Origin: UMGS1279 sp045536815
GTDB taxonomy: Bacteria > Bacillota > Clostridia > Oscillospirales > Acutalibacteraceae
DNA length: 47,281 bases
Assembly: GCA_045536815.1 (NCBI GenBank)
Contig: JAZSOH010000028.1
Coordinates: 1 to 47,281, forward strand
Reading direction: 5' to 3'
In this document: in pieces, positions 47,263 through 47,281 of the stretch
Layout of the letters: the number at the start of each line of letters is the position of its first letter
Position numbering within the stretch: the stretch's first letter is position 1
The notes under the pieces: model-generated
What the model was told of the DNA's origin: nothing
The model's database searches: none
The model's input: the letters and a program-made list of their open reading frames with translations, nothing else
Translations under genes and position numbers: made by a program

Positions 47263-47281
47263 ATGGGAAGAAGCACTAAAA
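47263..47281 (+). CDS. rpsS: 30S ribosomal protein S19, first residues (cut by window end)
   Basis: ATG at 47263 opens MGRSTK..., matching the start of S19 (usually followed by KGPF). AAAGGAG lies 8-9 bases upstream. The next gene after rplB in the S10 operon is rpsS, so the position agrees. Confidence 0.82.

Noticed and set aside
28..47281. CRISPR arrays, tRNA or rRNA genes, insertion sequences
   Set aside because: No spaced direct repeats, no cloverleaf sequence, no transposase motif and no terminal inverted repeats were found on reading both strands.

Overview
The window comes from a low-GC, Gram-positive, endospore-forming anaerobe of the Clostridia, most likely of the Oscillospirales/Ruminococcaceae type. 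The grounds are AT-rich intergenic DNA, strong AGGAGG ribosome binding sites, SpoIIM and RicT homologues, a type III glutamine synthetase, a 2[4Fe-4S] clostridial ferredoxin, a CD1247-like protein and clostridial gene order (rnc - radical SAM - smc - ftsY). No tRNA, rRNA, insertion sequence, phage gene or CRISPR array was seen. Species cannot be named from the sequence alone.

Layout. 1-2500: the end of tuf, a TRIC-type membrane channel, then spoIIM and a small membrane protein on the minus strand. 2500-6770: glnN and a cytosolic GH5-like glycosidase, each with its own promoter and terminator. 6770-7900: rpsR-ssb-rpsF on the minus strand. 7900-9185: a cobalamin riboswitch in front of a DUF4430 lipoprotein and an ECF S-component, a probable B12 uptake unit. 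9200-13300: ricT, ferredoxin, pduL-hemW, an XRE regulator and a divergent histidine phosphatase. 13300-18890: infC-rpmI-rplT with an L20-type leader, then rlmP, dprA and topA. 18900-32374: a tightly packed housekeeping run trmFO-plsX-rnc-radical SAM-smc-ftsY-rdgB-yhbY-nadD/yqeK-rsfS-leuS. 32375-38252: rpsU, yqeG, a Nfo-like TIM barrel, aroQ, efp, a CD1247-like zinc protein, ispD-ispF, a DUF4830 protein and an RsuA-like pseudouridine synthase. 38253-39657: an MsmX-type sugar-transport ATPase. 39660-end: rpmG-secE-nusG-rplK-rplA, rplJ-rplL, then the S10 operon rpsJ-rplC-rplD-rplW-rplB-rpsS (cut by the window end).

The genes are nearly all core functions: translation, ribosome assembly, protein export, chromosome segregation, isoprenoid and nitrogen metabolism. 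The most informative content is regulatory RNA. It includes a cobalamin riboswitch, an L20-type leader before an ATT-initiated infC, an L10 leader with a readable terminator/antiterminator switch, two apparent copies of an L1-binding mimic before rplK and rplA, and long structured leaders before rpmG and rpsJ to which I cannot assign a family. The main protein-level oddities are a SecE with an extra membrane domain of about 170 residues, a NadD-YqeK fusion, and a GH5-like enzyme with a GH42-like domain order. The window ends are two parts of what is usually one str/S10 cluster: tuf lies about 40 kb from rpsJ, and rplL is followed directly by rpsJ without rpoB-rpoC-rpsL-rpsG-fusA.
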